Positions 41,593 through 51,606 are shown, counted from the stretch's first letter. The stretch is DNA of 64,000 bases from an uncultured Alistipes sp. (GCA_937899895.1 CALBQR010000034.1:15992-79991); one strand, 5' to 3'. Numbers and translations: made by a program. The notes: a model not told the origin generated them from the sequence alone.

Positions 41593-44262
41593 ATGAAACG
41601 ATACACTACATTCCTTGTTGCGTTAATGCTGTCAGTGGTGGCTTTGGCACAACAGCAGCCGCAAGATCGTCTGCTTGACGGCTTTGCGCGAATGTATGCC
41701 AACAGCCTTCAAGAGAAGGTCTATTTGATGACCGACAAACCCTACTACTCGGCGGGTGAACGTATCTGGATGCGAGGTTGGGTTGTTGATGCCGTATCAC
41801 ATACGGGCCAGACTCCGACAAACTACCTCTATGTCGATCTGGTCGATGCGGGCGATAATCTCGTGCAGCGAATTAAAATTAAGCGCGATTCGACAGGCTT
41901 CAACAATGCTATCGACCTGCCTTCGGACATCAAGGCGGGTAGCTACGCGCTGATTGCCTATACCCGTTGGCAGACCAATTGGTCGGAAGATTTCTTCTTC
42001 CGTCGTCGTATTGAGATCGGTAATTCGATTGACGATGTGGTGATGCACGAAGTTAGCTATGTGTTGGGCGAGGATAATACGGCGACGGCTTTGGTTCGTT
42101 TCTATGGATTTGATGGCCCGTATGTCGGTTATCGAGTGCAGTGTGTCGAAAAACGCGAAGGTAATAAGTCGCGTAAATTTACACTGCGCACCGACTCCTA
42201 TGGCCAGGTCCGTATCGAATATACACCGGTTGAAGGTGTTGTGGGTGAGATTGATATGACGCTCGAAGTGCCTAATCGCGACTTCCAGACTACAGTTTTG
42301 CTTCCCGATGTGAGCAACTCAATCAGTGTCGATTTTATGCCCGAAGGCGGTGATTTAATTGCCGATGTTAAGCAGCGCGTGGCGTTCAAGGCTATCGGTG
42401 CTGATGGATATAGCCGTGATATTGTAGGCGTTGTACGCGACGAATCGGGCGCAGAGATATGCCCCTTTGCGGCTCAACATCGTGGTATGGGTAGTTTTGA
42501 ATTTGTCCCGAAAGCAGGTGTGAAATATTATGCCGAGGTGGAGCACGAAGGACGCAAATTGCATTATGCGATACCGATGGCCAAGCGCGAGGGCTGTGCT
42601 TTGCGTATTGAACGTAAGGGTGAGAATTGGGCGTGCCAACTGCTATCGACTCCCGATTTCGATTGCTCGAATTTGGGCGCATTGATCCATTCGCGCGGAG
42701 CTTTGGTCGGTATGGTTAATGATCTGTCAAACGAATTTTCGATACCCGAAAATATCCTTTTGGAGGGCATTTCGCAGGTTGCAATTTATGATCGCACGAC
42801 GGGTCGAATTTATAGCGAACGATTGCTCTTCCGCCACCCTACGGAGCAGTTCAAGGTGGAGAGCAAAACGGCTGCCCCCGTTACTCGCAAACGTCAAAAA
42901 GTTTTACTTAATATAAAGGTCGTAAATGCCTCTGGTGATGTCGTTAATGGCGATTATGCAGCAACCGTAACCGATAAACGAATGGTGCGTCGCGATAGCT
43001 CCGAAGAGAATGTCGTTACAAGCCTTTTGCTGACATCGGATCTGGGTGGCTTTGTAGAGGCTCCTGCCGAGTATTTCGGTGCTGCACGCGAACATATCGA
43101 CCTGCTTATGATGACGCAGGGTTGGCGACGTTTCGATATTGGCGAGGTAGTACGTGATTCGATGGCTTTGCCAGCCGTTGGATTTGAGCAGACACAATCA
43201 ATCGAGGGCCGAATTACCAATGCTTTCAATCGAGAGCCGAAGGGCGCACAAATCGTTCTACATAATAGTTATACCAAAACATTCGAGACCTTTACTCTCG
43301 GAGATGAACGCAACGGAAAGTTCCGCATTGATGGATTAGACTACCCCGATTCAACCCTATATACAGTCAGCGTACTCAATCGTAAAGGACAGGATAATGT
43401 GTTGGGAGTGAAATTTGCGGCTAATCGTATGCCGTTCCCCAAATCACAAATATTCACGCGGTTGAAAGATGGCAAGATTGAGGATTATATTCCCGATGAG
43501 TATCTTAATACCAATAAGGAAAAGTATTATCAGGAGGGCGGTATGCGAGTGATTAATATTGAAGAGATTGTAGTCAAAGCAAAGCCTCTCGAATCATCGG
43601 TCTTCAAAGGCGTTGTGCCGACCTATGAGTTGCCTGTTGCGAAATTTGCGAAGACCCACGCTACGGCTTGGGATCTTGCAACCAAATTGCACGGCGTTCG
43701 CGCTATGCCTGATGGTACGTTTGCCACTCGTGAGAAAAGAGGTGTTATTACTCTGACAGAGGTTCTCGAAAGTGATAGCGTAGAGATATCGACAAATCAG
43801 TATGTTGTGCCTTTGATCTATGTCGATGACCTTGAAACTCCGATTGAAGAGCTTTGGGATATTCCGAGCGAAGATGTTGTGTCGGTGTCGTTTGTGCCTT
43901 CATTGCGCGCGGGAGTGGTCGGACCTGACACAATCCCTCAATCGGTTATATTCTATAAACTCAAACCCGATCATCTGCGCAAGTATCGTAAGAATGCATC
44001 GATAAACTCGATCGTTCCTCTCGGCTATAAGCAGAAGGTCGAGTATTATCAACCCAAATATGATGTTCCGAATCAGCCCGATTTGCGTACAACCGTAGCT
44101 TGGGTCCCTGCCGTGCAATTTGATGAAGAGGGCTGTGCTACGATTGAGTTTTACACAGCCGATCGAGCGACCGATTACGATGTGGTTATTGAGGGTATAA
44201 CCGAAGAGGGCCTCCCCTGCTCTGTTCAGGCAGTTGTTGAGCGCGCAGATGCTGTTCGGTAG
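41593..44262 (+). CDS. MG2/plug-like outer-membrane-associated protein, copy 2
   Basis: 889 aa paralog starting 11 bp after copy 1, with the same plan: signal peptide (MLSVVALAQQQ), MG2 domain (EKVYLMTDKPYYSAGERIWMRGW), beta-sandwich domains, regulatory-like domain, plug-like IEEIVVKAKPLES, variable segment at about 685-810, and the conserved C-terminal block. The two proteins are close through most of their length, but the variable segment shares little (for example HYATALDLALKIPGMRMKQG against THATAWDLATKLHGVRAMPD). Its 3' block is identical in DNA to that of copy 1. It is cotranscribed with copy 1. Confidence 0.75.
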   Translation: MKRYTTFLVALMLSVVALAQQQPQDRLLDGFARMYANSLQEKVYLMTDKPYYSAGERIWMRGWVVDAVSHTGQTPTNYLYVDLVDAGDNLVQRIKIKRDSTGFNNAIDLPSDIKAGSYALIAYTRWQTNWSEDFFFRRRIEIGNSIDDVVMHEVSYVLGEDNTATALVRFYGFDGPYVGYRVQCVEKREGNKSRKFTLRTDSYGQVRIEYTPVEGVVGEIDMTLEVPNRDFQTTVLLPDVSNSISVDFMPEGGDLIADVKQRVAFKAIGADGYSRDIVGVVRDESGAEICPFAAQHRGMGSFEFVPKAGVKYYAEVEHEGRKLHYAIPMAKREGCALRIERKGENWACQLLSTPDFDCSNLGALIHSRGALVGMVNDLSNEFSIPENILLEGISQVAIYDRTTGRIYSERLLFRHPTEQFKVESKTAAPVTRKRQKVLLNIKVVNASGDVVNGDYAATVTDKRMVRRDSSEENVVTSLLLTSDLGGFVEAPAEYFGAAREHIDLLMMTQGWRRFDIGEVVRDSMALPAVGFEQTQSIEGRITNAFNREPKGAQIVLHNSYTKTFETFTLGDERNGKFRIDGLDYPDSTLYTVSVLNRKGQDNVLGVKFAANRMPFPKSQIFTRLKDGKIEDYIPDEYLNTNKEKYYQEGGMRVINIEEIVVKAKPLESSVFKGVVPTYELPVAKFAKTHATAWDLATKLHGVRAMPDGTFATREKRGVITLTEVLESDSVEISTNQYVVPLIYVDDLETPIEELWDIPSEDVVSVSFVPSLRAGVVGPDTIPQSVIFYKLKPDHLRKYRKNASINSIVPLGYKQKVEYYQPKYDVPNQPDLRTTVAWVPAVQFDEEGCATIEFYTADRATDYDVVIEGITEEGLPCSVQAVVERADAVR
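44020..44222 (+). repeat. 203-bp identical block, second copy
   Basis: Partner of 41339-41541, offset 2681 bp. Confidence 0.9.
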
Positions 44263-44303
44263 TAAACTACCGACATAAAAAAAGAATGTTTCGGTGGCAA
44301 AAG

Positions 44304-44334
44304 TTGCGAGTATCGTTTATTTGCTCTACTTTTG
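44304..44334 (+). promoter_or_regulatory. promoter of lysA
   Basis: TTG 44304-44306 and TACTTTTG 44327-44334 with a 20-nt spacer; ATG 30 nt downstream. Confidence 0.7.
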
Positions 44335-44363
44335 CCGCCGAAACTACGTTTTAGACCAACACT

Positions 44364-45521
44364 ATGTTTAGCAACCAGATTATTGACAAACTCGCAACAT
44401 ATCGCACTCCGTTCTATCTCTACGATGTGGAGTTGCTACATCGCACGTTGCAGTGCGCTGTCGAGCAATCGACACGCTACGGCTACCATATTCACTACGC
44501 TTTGAAGGCTAATTTCGACGACCATCTGTTGGGGGTTATTCGCAGTTATGGTCTTGGTGTTGATTGCGTTAGTGGTAATGAAGTACGCAAGGCTGTTGAG
44601 TCGGGCTTCGATCCGCGTAAGGTGGTGTATGCAGGTGTCGGTAAGAGCGATGAGGAGATTCGCTACTCGATCGAGCAAAATATCTTGGCTTTCAATTGTG
44701 AATCGCGCCAGGAGTTGCAGGTGATCGATCAGATCGCTGCCGAGATGGGTCGCACGGTCGATGTGGCTCTGCGAATAAATCCCGACGTTGATCCCAAAAC
44801 GCACAAACATATCTCGACAGGACACGGCGACAGTAAGTTCGGTATCTCGTACCGTGAAATTGAGCAGGTGGCCGACGAACTCGAACAGCTGCGTAATATC
44901 CGTATTGTCGGTCTGCATTTTCACGTTGGTTCGCAAATCTTGGATATGACCGTTTTTGAGAATCTTTGTCGCCGCGTGAATGAGATTTCGCGTTGGTTCG
45001 AGCAGCGCGGTTTCGCATTGGAGCATATCAATGTGGGTGGCGGTCTGGGTATTGATTATGATGATCCTGATCGCGCTCCTGTTCCCGATTTTGAGAACTA
45101 TTTTGCTGCATTTGCCCGCTCACTCGATGTCGGTGATAAGCAGGTGCATTTCGAGTTGGGTCGCTCGATTATCGGCCAATGTGGTGAGCTGATTTCGCGT
45201 GTGCTCTATCGTAAAACTACCCCGACAGGTCGCGAGGTGGCTATCGTTGATGCGTCGATGACCGAACTGATGCGCCCTGCGCTTTATGGAGCGCACCACC
45301 GCATTATCAATCTCACTTCGCCTGATGCTCCGCAGATGAGCTGTATGGTGGCAGGAACGGTGTGTGAATCGTCGGATATTTTTGCTCGCGATGTTGAATT
45401 GCCCGAACTGCATCGAGGCGATTTGGTGGCAATTCAATCGGCGGGTGCGTATGGCCGTTCGATGGCATCGTGCTACAATTTGCACGCTCTGCCCGATGCG
45501 GTTTATAGCGATGAGCTTTAA
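44364..45521 (+). CDS. lysA: diaminopimelate decarboxylase
   Basis: PLP enzyme (385 aa) catalysing the last step of lysine synthesis from meso-diaminopimelate. The PLP lysine is K48 in HYALKAN. LHFHVGSQI near 190, the phosphate-binding GGGLGIDY near 228, and the CESSD motif (VCESSDIF, about 332) contributed across the dimer are present, as is the C-terminal SAGAYGRSMASCYN. Slightly short, as usual in Bacteroidota when not fused to an aspartokinase. It has its own promoter. An EamA transporter gene follows 33 bp later and may share the transcript. Confidence 0.93.
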   Translation: MFSNQIIDKLATYRTPFYLYDVELLHRTLQCAVEQSTRYGYHIHYALKANFDDHLLGVIRSYGLGVDCVSGNEVRKAVESGFDPRKVVYAGVGKSDEEIRYSIEQNILAFNCESRQELQVIDQIAAEMGRTVDVALRINPDVDPKTHKHISTGHGDSKFGISYREIEQVADELEQLRNIRIVGLHFHVGSQILDMTVFENLCRRVNEISRWFEQRGFALEHINVGGGLGIDYDDPDRAPVPDFENYFAAFARSLDVGDKQVHFELGRSIIGQCGELISRVLYRKTTPTGREVAIVDASMTELMRPALYGAHHRIINLTSPDAPQMSCMVAGTVCESSDIFARDVELPELHRGDLVAIQSAGAYGRSMASCYNLHALPDAVYSDEL

Positions 45522-45554
45522 CATTAGATAACCAAACTAAAACTACTGAACGAT

Positions 45555-46454
45555 ATGTGGTTAATCTTGGCCTTCGTGTCTGCTGCGATACATGGCTGTT
45601 ACGATATTTGCAAGAAACGAGCTCTGCTCAATAATGCGGTATTGCCCGTTCTGTTTTTCAATACATTGTTTTCGGCTCTGATCTTTTTGCCGTTAATCCT
45701 TTCGTCGATTTTCGGCTGGGGCATTGGTGAGGGAACGCTGTTTGAGGTGCCGTCGCTTGGTTGGGAGGCTCATAAACACGTCTTTATAAAGGCGTGTATC
45801 GTGCTAACCTCGTGGATATTCGGCTACGTGGCAATGAAACATCTGCCGATTACGATCGTTGGCCCGATTAACGCAACACGACCCGTCGGTGTGTTGATTG
45901 GTGCTATGTTGATCTTTGGTGAGCGACTGAATCTCTATCAGTGGATTGGCGTAATTCTGGCAATTGCGGCAATCTTTATGCTCAGCTTTTCGAGCAAAAA
46001 GGAGGGTATCGACTTTAAGCACAATAAGTGGATTCTGTGCCTGCTTGTAGCGGCATTGGCTGCCATTGCAAGTGGTCTGTACGATAAGTATATAATGATG
46101 AAACTTGCGCCGATGTTTGTGCAGGCGTGGTGTAATTTCTATCTGGCAATCATTATGGGTACGGTGATTATTGCGCTGTGGTACCCGACGCGTAAGAGTA
46201 CTACCCCGTTCCGTTGGACTTGGGTAATACTGCTTGTAACGCTCTTCTTGACGGTTGCCGATTTCTTGTATTTCTACTCGCTGGCGCAGGAGGATTCGAT
46301 GATTTCGATTATTTCGATGGTACGTCGCGGATCGGTTGTAGTGTCGTTCTTGGGCGGTGCGTTGATCTTCCGCGAGCGTAATGTGAAGAATAAGGCGGCA
46401 GGTCTGTTGCTGATTCTGATCGGTATGATCTTCCTCTATTTCGGTTCGAGGTAG
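45555..46454 (+). CDS. EamA-family (DMT superfamily) transporter
   Basis: 299 aa, about 10 TM helices in two EamA halves. PITIVGPINATRPVGVLIGAMLIFGERL near 95-120 closes the first half, and MISIISMVRRGSVVVSFLGGALIFRER near 248-272 closes the second. The family exports amino acids, drugs or metabolites. Standing directly after lysA, a lysine or related amino-acid exporter is possible, but this is inference. No terminator is seen before the promoter of pheT. Confidence 0.85.
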   Translation: MWLILAFVSAAIHGCYDICKKRALLNNAVLPVLFFNTLFSALIFLPLILSSIFGWGIGEGTLFEVPSLGWEAHKHVFIKACIVLTSWIFGYVAMKHLPITIVGPINATRPVGVLIGAMLIFGERLNLYQWIGVILAIAAIFMLSFSSKKEGIDFKHNKWILCLLVAALAAIASGLYDKYIMMKLAPMFVQAWCNFYLAIIMGTVIIALWYPTRKSTTPFRWTWVILLVTLFLTVADFLYFYSLAQEDSMISIISMVRRGSVVVSFLGGALIFRERNVKNKAAGLLLILIGMIFLYFGSR

Positions 46455-46526
46455 CTCGAAGTAGAAAATTGCCATATTTGAGGGCGATTTATCGCAGGAA
46501 AAGGTGCGCTTTCCCGATTTATTTTA

Positions 46527-46534
46527 TAACTTTG
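46527..46534 (+). promoter_or_regulatory. -7 box of pheT
   Basis: TAACTTTG 46 nt before the ATG. The -33 region is poor. Confidence 0.5.
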
Positions 46535-46580
46535 TACGTTTTTAATCACAATTCGTACAAAATAAATAATTACATATACG

Positions 46581-49043
46581 ATGAATATCTCTTATAATTG
46601 GCTGAAAAATTATTTGAAAACCGATCTCTCGGCAGAGAAGATCGCTGAAATTCTGACAGATATAGGTCTCGAAGTTGAAGAATTCGAGAAGATCGAAACC
46701 ATTCGTGGCGGTCTGGCCGGCGTGGTTGTTGGCGAGGTATTGACCTGCGTAGATCACCCCGATTCGGATCACTTGCACGTAACAACTGTCGATGTCGGTG
46801 CAGGCGAGCCGTTGAATATCGTTTGTGGTGCTCCCAACGTGCGCGTAGGCTTGAAAGTGCTCTGCGCTACCATTGGCGCGGTACTCTACCCGATGGGCGA
46901 AACCGAGGGCTTCAAAATCAAGAAGAGCAAGATTCGCGGTGTCGAGTCGTTCGGTATGCTTTGCGCCGACGATGAGTTGGGTATCGGTGCCGACCACGAT
47001 GGCATTAAGGAGTTGCCCGCTGACGCTCCCGTAGGTATGCCCGCGAAGGAATATCTGAATGTTAAGGACGACTATCTGATCGGTATCGGTCTGACCCCCA
47101 ATCGTATTGATGCAGCGTCGCATATTGGCGTTGCACGCGATTTGGCGGCATATCTGGCTGCTAACGGCCAGTCGGTTGAGCTGACTTGGCCGTCGGTTGA
47201 TGAGTTCTCGGTCGATAATCACGATTTGAAAATTGATGTCGAAGTGGCTAATGCCGAGGCAGCTCCTCGCTATGCGGGTGTAACGGTTACGGGTTGCAAG
47301 ATCGCTCCGTCGCCCGAATGGTTGCAGGATTCGTTGCGCGCCGTGGGTATCAACCCCAAGAATAATCTGGTCGATATTACCAACTATATTTTGTTTGAGC
47401 TGGGTCAGCCCTTGCACGCTTTCGATGCTGATAAGATCGAGGGCGGCAAGATCGTTGTTCGCACTTGCGAGGAGGGCACACAGTTCGTAACTCTCGATGG
47501 CGTTGAACGCAAGTTGTCGGCGCAGGATCTGATGATTTGCAATGCTAATAAGCCGATGTGTATCGCAGGCGTATTTGGCGGTTTGGAGTCGGGCGTGAGC
47601 GATACGACGACCAACATCTTCATCGAGAGTGCATATTTCAACCCTGTTTGGGTGCGTAAGACCGCAAAGCGACACAGCCTTAATACCGATTCGTCGTTCC
47701 GTTTTGAGCGCGGTATCGATCCCGATCGCACGGTCTATGCGCTGAAACGTGCCGCGCTGATGTTCCGCGATCTGGCCGGTGGCAAGATCTCTTCGGAGAT
47801 CATTGATCTCTACCCTGCTCCGATCGCTCCGTTCCGTTTCGATGTTTCGTTGAAGCGCGTGAATGCATTGATCGGTAAGGAGATTCCGGAGCAGACCGTT
47901 CGCTCGATCATTGCCGCATTGGAGGTAGAGATCGAGGCAGAAAAGGATGGCGTTCTGTCGGTGGTAGTTCCTGCATATCGTGTAGATGTGCAGCGTGAGG
48001 CCGATTTGATCGAGGATATTTTGCGAATCTATGGCTACAATAATGTCGAAATTCCCCAGCACGTCAATTCTACCCTTTCGTATGCTCCGAAACCCGACAA
48101 GAATAAGATTGTCAATATGGTCAGCGACCTGCTTACCGATAATGGTTTTGTCGAGATTATGAGCAACTCGCTTACAAAGGGATCGTATTACGAAGGTTTG
48201 GAGAGCTACAAGGCCGAGAATTGCGTTCGTATTATGAATCCGTTGAGTGCAGACCTGAATGTAATGCGCCAGACGTTGCTGTTTAATGCATTGGAGGCTG
48301 TTCAGCTCAATGTAAATCACCGTAATGGCGATTTGAAACTATATGAGTTTGGTAATTGCTACTACTATAACGCCGAGGCAAAGAACGAGGATAACTCGCT
48401 GGCTCCCTACTCGGAGAACTATCGTTTGGCAATTACGGTAACGGGCGCATCGGCTGCGCAGTCGTGGAATGTACGCGCCGAGAAGTCCGATTTCTATACT
48501 CTGCGTGCCGTAGCCGAGAAGGTTCTGCGTCGCTTCGGTTTGGACATCTACTCGTTAAAGAGCGAGAAGGTGCAGACCGATCTGTTCGCCGAGGCTCTGT
48601 CGGTTCAGATCAATGGCAAGGAGTTGTTGCGTATGGGTGTTGTAGCGTCGAAGATTCGTGCGAAGTTTGATTTGAAGCAGGAGGTCTATTTCCTCGAAAT
48701 GGATTTCGATCGTCTGTTGAAGGCATCGAAGAAACATCGCATTGCAGCCGAAGAGTTGTCGAAGTTCCCGGAGGTGAAGCGCGATTTGGCTCTGTTGGTT
48801 GATAAGGAGGTAACCTTCGAGAAATTGCGCTCGATCGCGCTTTCGACCGAAAAGAAATTGTTGAAGAGCGTATCGCTGTTCGATGTTTATGAGGGCGATA
48901 AGTTGCCCGCAGGCAAGAAATCGTACGCTTTGAGTTTCGTTTTGGAGGATAAGAGCCAGACGCTGACCGATAAAGTGATCGACAAGGTGATGAACAACCT
49001 TATGTCGCAGTTTGAGCGTCAGGCAGGTGCTCAGGTGCGCTAA
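46581..49043 (+). CDS. pheT: phenylalanine--tRNA ligase beta subunit
   Basis: 820 aa large subunit of the alpha2-beta2 enzyme. tRNA-binding OB domain at about 42-150 (VLTCVDHPDSDHLHVTTVDVG; GVESFGMLCADDELG), B3/B4 editing domain at about 210-390 (NPVWVRKTAKRHSLNTDSSFRFERG), B5 at about 400-480 (EADLIEDILRIYGYNN), core at about 490-715, FDX-ACB anticodon-binding domain from about 725 (FPEVKRDLALLVDKEVTF). Full length. pheS is not in the window, so the two subunits are encoded apart, as in many Bacteroidota. Confidence 0.98.
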   Translation: MNISYNWLKNYLKTDLSAEKIAEILTDIGLEVEEFEKIETIRGGLAGVVVGEVLTCVDHPDSDHLHVTTVDVGAGEPLNIVCGAPNVRVGLKVLCATIGAVLYPMGETEGFKIKKSKIRGVESFGMLCADDELGIGADHDGIKELPADAPVGMPAKEYLNVKDDYLIGIGLTPNRIDAASHIGVARDLAAYLAANGQSVELTWPSVDEFSVDNHDLKIDVEVANAEAAPRYAGVTVTGCKIAPSPEWLQDSLRAVGINPKNNLVDITNYILFELGQPLHAFDADKIEGGKIVVRTCEEGTQFVTLDGVERKLSAQDLMICNANKPMCIAGVFGGLESGVSDTTTNIFIESAYFNPVWVRKTAKRHSLNTDSSFRFERGIDPDRTVYALKRAALMFRDLAGGKISSEIIDLYPAPIAPFRFDVSLKRVNALIGKEIPEQTVRSIIAALEVEIEAEKDGVLSVVVPAYRVDVQREADLIEDILRIYGYNNVEIPQHVNSTLSYAPKPDKNKIVNMVSDLLTDNGFVEIMSNSLTKGSYYEGLESYKAENCVRIMNPLSADLNVMRQTLLFNALEAVQLNVNHRNGDLKLYEFGNCYYYNAEAKNEDNSLAPYSENYRLAITVTGASAAQSWNVRAEKSDFYTLRAVAEKVLRRFGLDIYSLKSEKVQTDLFAEALSVQINGKELLRMGVVASKIRAKFDLKQEVYFLEMDFDRLLKASKKHRIAAEELSKFPEVKRDLALLVDKEVTFEKLRSIALSTEKKLLKSVSLFDVYEGDKLPAGKKSYALSFVLEDKSQTLTDKVIDKVMNNLMSQFERQAGAQVR

Positions 49044-49101
49044 ACGTCGGCTGCCCCAGAAAGTGCTACGAATGAAAAACAATTAATAACCAAATAGAAC
49101 T

Positions 49102-50625
49102 ATGGAGAAAATCTTAATCCTCGACTTCGGTTCGCAATACACGCAGCTTATCGCTCGCCGCGTGCGCGAATTGAATGTCTATTGCGAGATTCACCCCTAC
49201 AACAAAGTTCCCAATCTGGACGAGTTTATCGGTGTGATTCTCTCCGGTAGCCCCGCTTCGGTGCGTAATGAGGACGCTCCGCAGGTCGATCTGTCGCAGA
49301 TCAAGGGTAAGAAACCTCTGCTTGGCGTTTGCTATGGCGCGCAGTATCTGTCGCATAATTTCGGCGGTGAGGTTGCTCCGTCGGGTACGCGCGAGTATGG
49401 TCGTGCAATGCTGACGGTAGCCGAACCTAACGACCCCCTGCTCAAAGGTTTGTCGGCGACTACGCAGGTGTGGATGTCGCACGGCGATACCATCGTACGT
49501 GTGCCTGAAAATTACAAAATCATCGCAAGCACCGAGTCGGTACGTGTAGCTGCTTATCGTATCGAGGGTGAGCAGACTTGGGGTATTCAGTTCCACCCCG
49601 AAGTTTATCATTCGACCGAGGGCAAGGAGTTGTTGCAGAACTTCGTTGTTGGTGTCTGCGGTCATAAGCAGGATTGGACACCTGCCTCGTTTGTCGAGGA
49701 GACTGTCGAGAAACTGCGCCAGCAGATCGGCGATGATAAGGTTGTGCTGGGTCTGTCGGGAGGCGTCGATTCGTCGGTGGCAGCTCTGCTGCTGCATAAG
49801 GCAATCGGTAGTCAGCTGACTTGTATTTTCGTAGATACTGGCTTGTTGCGCAAAAACGAATTTGAGGATGTGATGCAGTCGTATGCCAATATGGGCTTGA
49901 ATGTAATCGGCGTCGATGCGTCGGCTAAATTCTATGCTGATTTGGCAGGCGTGAGCGAGCCGGAGCGCAAGCGTAAGATTATCGGTCGCGATTTTATCGA
50001 GGTGTTCGATGCAGAAGCACAGAAACTTACCGAAGTTAAATGGCTGGCTCAGGGTACGATCTATCCCGATGTGATTGAGTCGGTTAGCGTCAAAGGCCCT
50101 TCGGCAACCATTAAGTCGCACCACAATGTAGGCGGTCTGCCCGAAAAGATGAACTTGAAGATCGTTGAGCCGCTGCGTCTGCTCTTTAAGGACGAGGTGC
50201 GTCGTGTCGGTCGTGAGCTGGGGCTTGATCCGCTGTTGTTGGGTCGCCATCCCTTCCCCGGTCCGGGTCTTGCAATCCGTATCTTGGGTGATATCACTCC
50301 CGAAAAGGTTGCAATTTTGCAGGAGGCTGATAAGATCTATATCGACGGTCTGCGCGAGTGGGGTCTGTACGATAAGATCTGGCAGGCAGGCGTTATTCTG
50401 CTGCCCGTTCAGAGCGTAGGCGTTATGGGCGATGAGCGTACTTACGAGAATTGCGTAGCTCTGCGTGCCGTAACCTCGACTGATGGTATGACTGCCGATT
50501 GGTATCCTCTGCCTTACGATTTCTTGGCAAAGATGTCGAACGATATTATAAATAAGGTAAAGGGTATTAACCGCGTAGTGTATGACGTTTCGTCGAAACC
50601 GCCCGCAACAATCGAGTGGGAGTAA
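49102..50625 (+). CDS. guaA: GMP synthase (glutamine-hydrolysing)
   Basis: 507 aa bifunctional enzyme converting XMP to GMP. Class I glutaminase at 1-190 with nucleophile Cys in LGVCYGAQYL (about 77), and His/Glu in WGIQFHPEVYHS. ATP-pyrophosphatase with PP-loop GLSGGVDSSVAALLLH near 218, and the dimerisation domain with HPFPGPGLAIRILGD near 385 and the C-terminal KPPATIEWE. Full length. It starts 58 bp after pheT and ends at a strong terminator. Confidence 0.98.
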   Translation: MEKILILDFGSQYTQLIARRVRELNVYCEIHPYNKVPNLDEFIGVILSGSPASVRNEDAPQVDLSQIKGKKPLLGVCYGAQYLSHNFGGEVAPSGTREYGRAMLTVAEPNDPLLKGLSATTQVWMSHGDTIVRVPENYKIIASTESVRVAAYRIEGEQTWGIQFHPEVYHSTEGKELLQNFVVGVCGHKQDWTPASFVEETVEKLRQQIGDDKVVLGLSGGVDSSVAALLLHKAIGSQLTCIFVDTGLLRKNEFEDVMQSYANMGLNVIGVDASAKFYADLAGVSEPERKRKIIGRDFIEVFDAEAQKLTEVKWLAQGTIYPDVIESVSVKGPSATIKSHHNVGGLPEKMNLKIVEPLRLLFKDEVRRVGRELGLDPLLLGRHPFPGPGLAIRILGDITPEKVAILQEADKIYIDGLREWGLYDKIWQAGVILLPVQSVGVMGDERTYENCVALRAVTSTDGMTADWYPLPYDFLAKMSNDIINKVKGINRVVYDVSSKPPATIEWE

Positions 50626-50649
50626 ATAACTCTGACTCTTTGTATAAAT

Positions 50650-50688
50650 AAAACACCCCCGATATGCAAATGATCGGGGGTGTTTTTG
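50650..50688. terminator. terminator between guaA and the convergent EEP gene
   Basis: AAAACACCCCCGAT (50650-50663) pairs with ATCGGGGGTGTTTT (50673-50686); T run on the plus strand, A run on the other side, so it can serve both genes. Confidence 0.9.
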
Positions 50689-50704
50689 TATTGTTCAGAT
50701 TGAG

Positions 50705-51544
50705 TTACATCTCAAACGTAAATGCGATTGGATAGTGATCCGAGATGTAGGGAGCACCGTAGTTGCCGTCGAGGGTGTGGTACTCTTTGGGGGTTACGCC
50801 CGTGTAGAAAAAGTGGTCGATAATGTGGCTAGCAGTTACGCGGCCCCAATTATTGAACGTGCCTTTATTGTCTGTTACGGGGCTGTCGCTACGTGCATAG
50901 CCAAGAGCCTCCTGCATCGGAATCAGCATCGAATCCTCCAAACGGCTATTGAAATCGCCACCAGCGATAACCGACTCAATGCCTTTGGCTTTAATTGCTG
51001 CAATGCGCTCGGCAATCATCTTTGCCGACTCAATGCGTGCCACTTTGCCCTTATGATCGAAATGGGTATTGATGTATGCAAACTTCTTGTTGGTTGCCTT
51101 GTCGCGCATAATGACGGTGGTTGCAGTGCGAGGATATGCTGCATCCCAACCCATTGAAACGGTGTCGGGTGTTTCGCTCAACCAAATGGTTGAATAATCA
51201 AGCAACTCAAATCTATCGCGCAAATAGAAGATCGCCATAAATTCGCCCGCCTTGTCGCCATCGTCACGACCAACGCCAACGCGTGCATATTGCGGGCAGT
51301 TGTCTTCGATATATGCAACTTGTTCATCCACGGCCTCTTGCAGACCGAATACGTCGGGCTGCTCTTGGTTGATCATCTCGATCGTTGCGGGCTTGCGAAC
51401 GTCCCAATGAAGGCTGTCGGTATCGTATGGGGTCAGTAATCGAATGTTGTAAGAGATAACCTTGTAGGTGCTCGTTTCGGGCGAACCACAAGCTGCAAGA
51501 ATAGCCGTAGCGGCTATTATCATTGTGTGGAAAAAAGATTTCAT
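50705..51544 (-). CDS. endonuclease/exonuclease/phosphatase-family lipoprotein
   Basis: 279 aa. Lipoprotein signal with Cys at ILAACG (about residue 19). EEP fold motifs: VISYNIRLL near 31, QEQPDVFGLQEAVDEQ (metal Glu) near 60, FAYINTHFDHKG near 155, VIAGGDFNSRLED near 190, and the final SDHYPIAF (Asp-His) near 265. Catalytic residues are all present. Family members hydrolyse phosphodiesters such as nucleic acids, sphingomyelin or inositol phosphates; the substrate is unknown here. It is convergent with guaA and divergent from the SGNH hydrolase gene. Confidence 0.88.
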   Translation of the reverse strand: MKSFFHTMIIAATAILAACGSPETSTYKVISYNIRLLTPYDTDSLHWDVRKPATIEMINQEQPDVFGLQEAVDEQVAYIEDNCPQYARVGVGRDDGDKAGEFMAIFYLRDRFELLDYSTIWLSETPDTVSMGWDAAYPRTATTVIMRDKATNKKFAYINTHFDHKGKVARIESAKMIAERIAAIKAKGIESVIAGGDFNSRLEDSMLIPMQEALGYARSDSPVTDNKGTFNNWGRVTASHIIDHFFYTGVTPKEYHTLDGNYGAPYISDHYPIAFTFEM

Positions 51545-51574
51545 CGGTTTCTGAATTTGGGTTGAATGATATCA

Positions 51575-51606
51575 CAAAGTTAAAAAACATTTTGCCTTTC
51601 TGGCAA
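51575..51606 (-). promoter_or_regulatory. promoter of the EEP lipoprotein gene
   Basis: Minus-strand TAACTTTG (plus 51575-51582), TTG 21 nt upstream (plus CAA 51604-51606). Confidence 0.6.

Noticed and set aside
44257..44272. CGGTAG/CTACCG hairpin as terminator of the MG2 pair
   Set aside because: It overlaps the stop codon and is followed by A, not T, on the plus strand; at best a weak 3'-end structure. A similar small stem overlaps the stop at 52332-52346.
46542..48320. 592-codon open frame opposite pheT
   Set aside because: Long only because pheT codons rarely create stops in this antisense phase; no domain, no promoter.
49114..50250. 378-codon open frame opposite guaA
   Set aside because: Antisense shadow of a clearly functional guaA.
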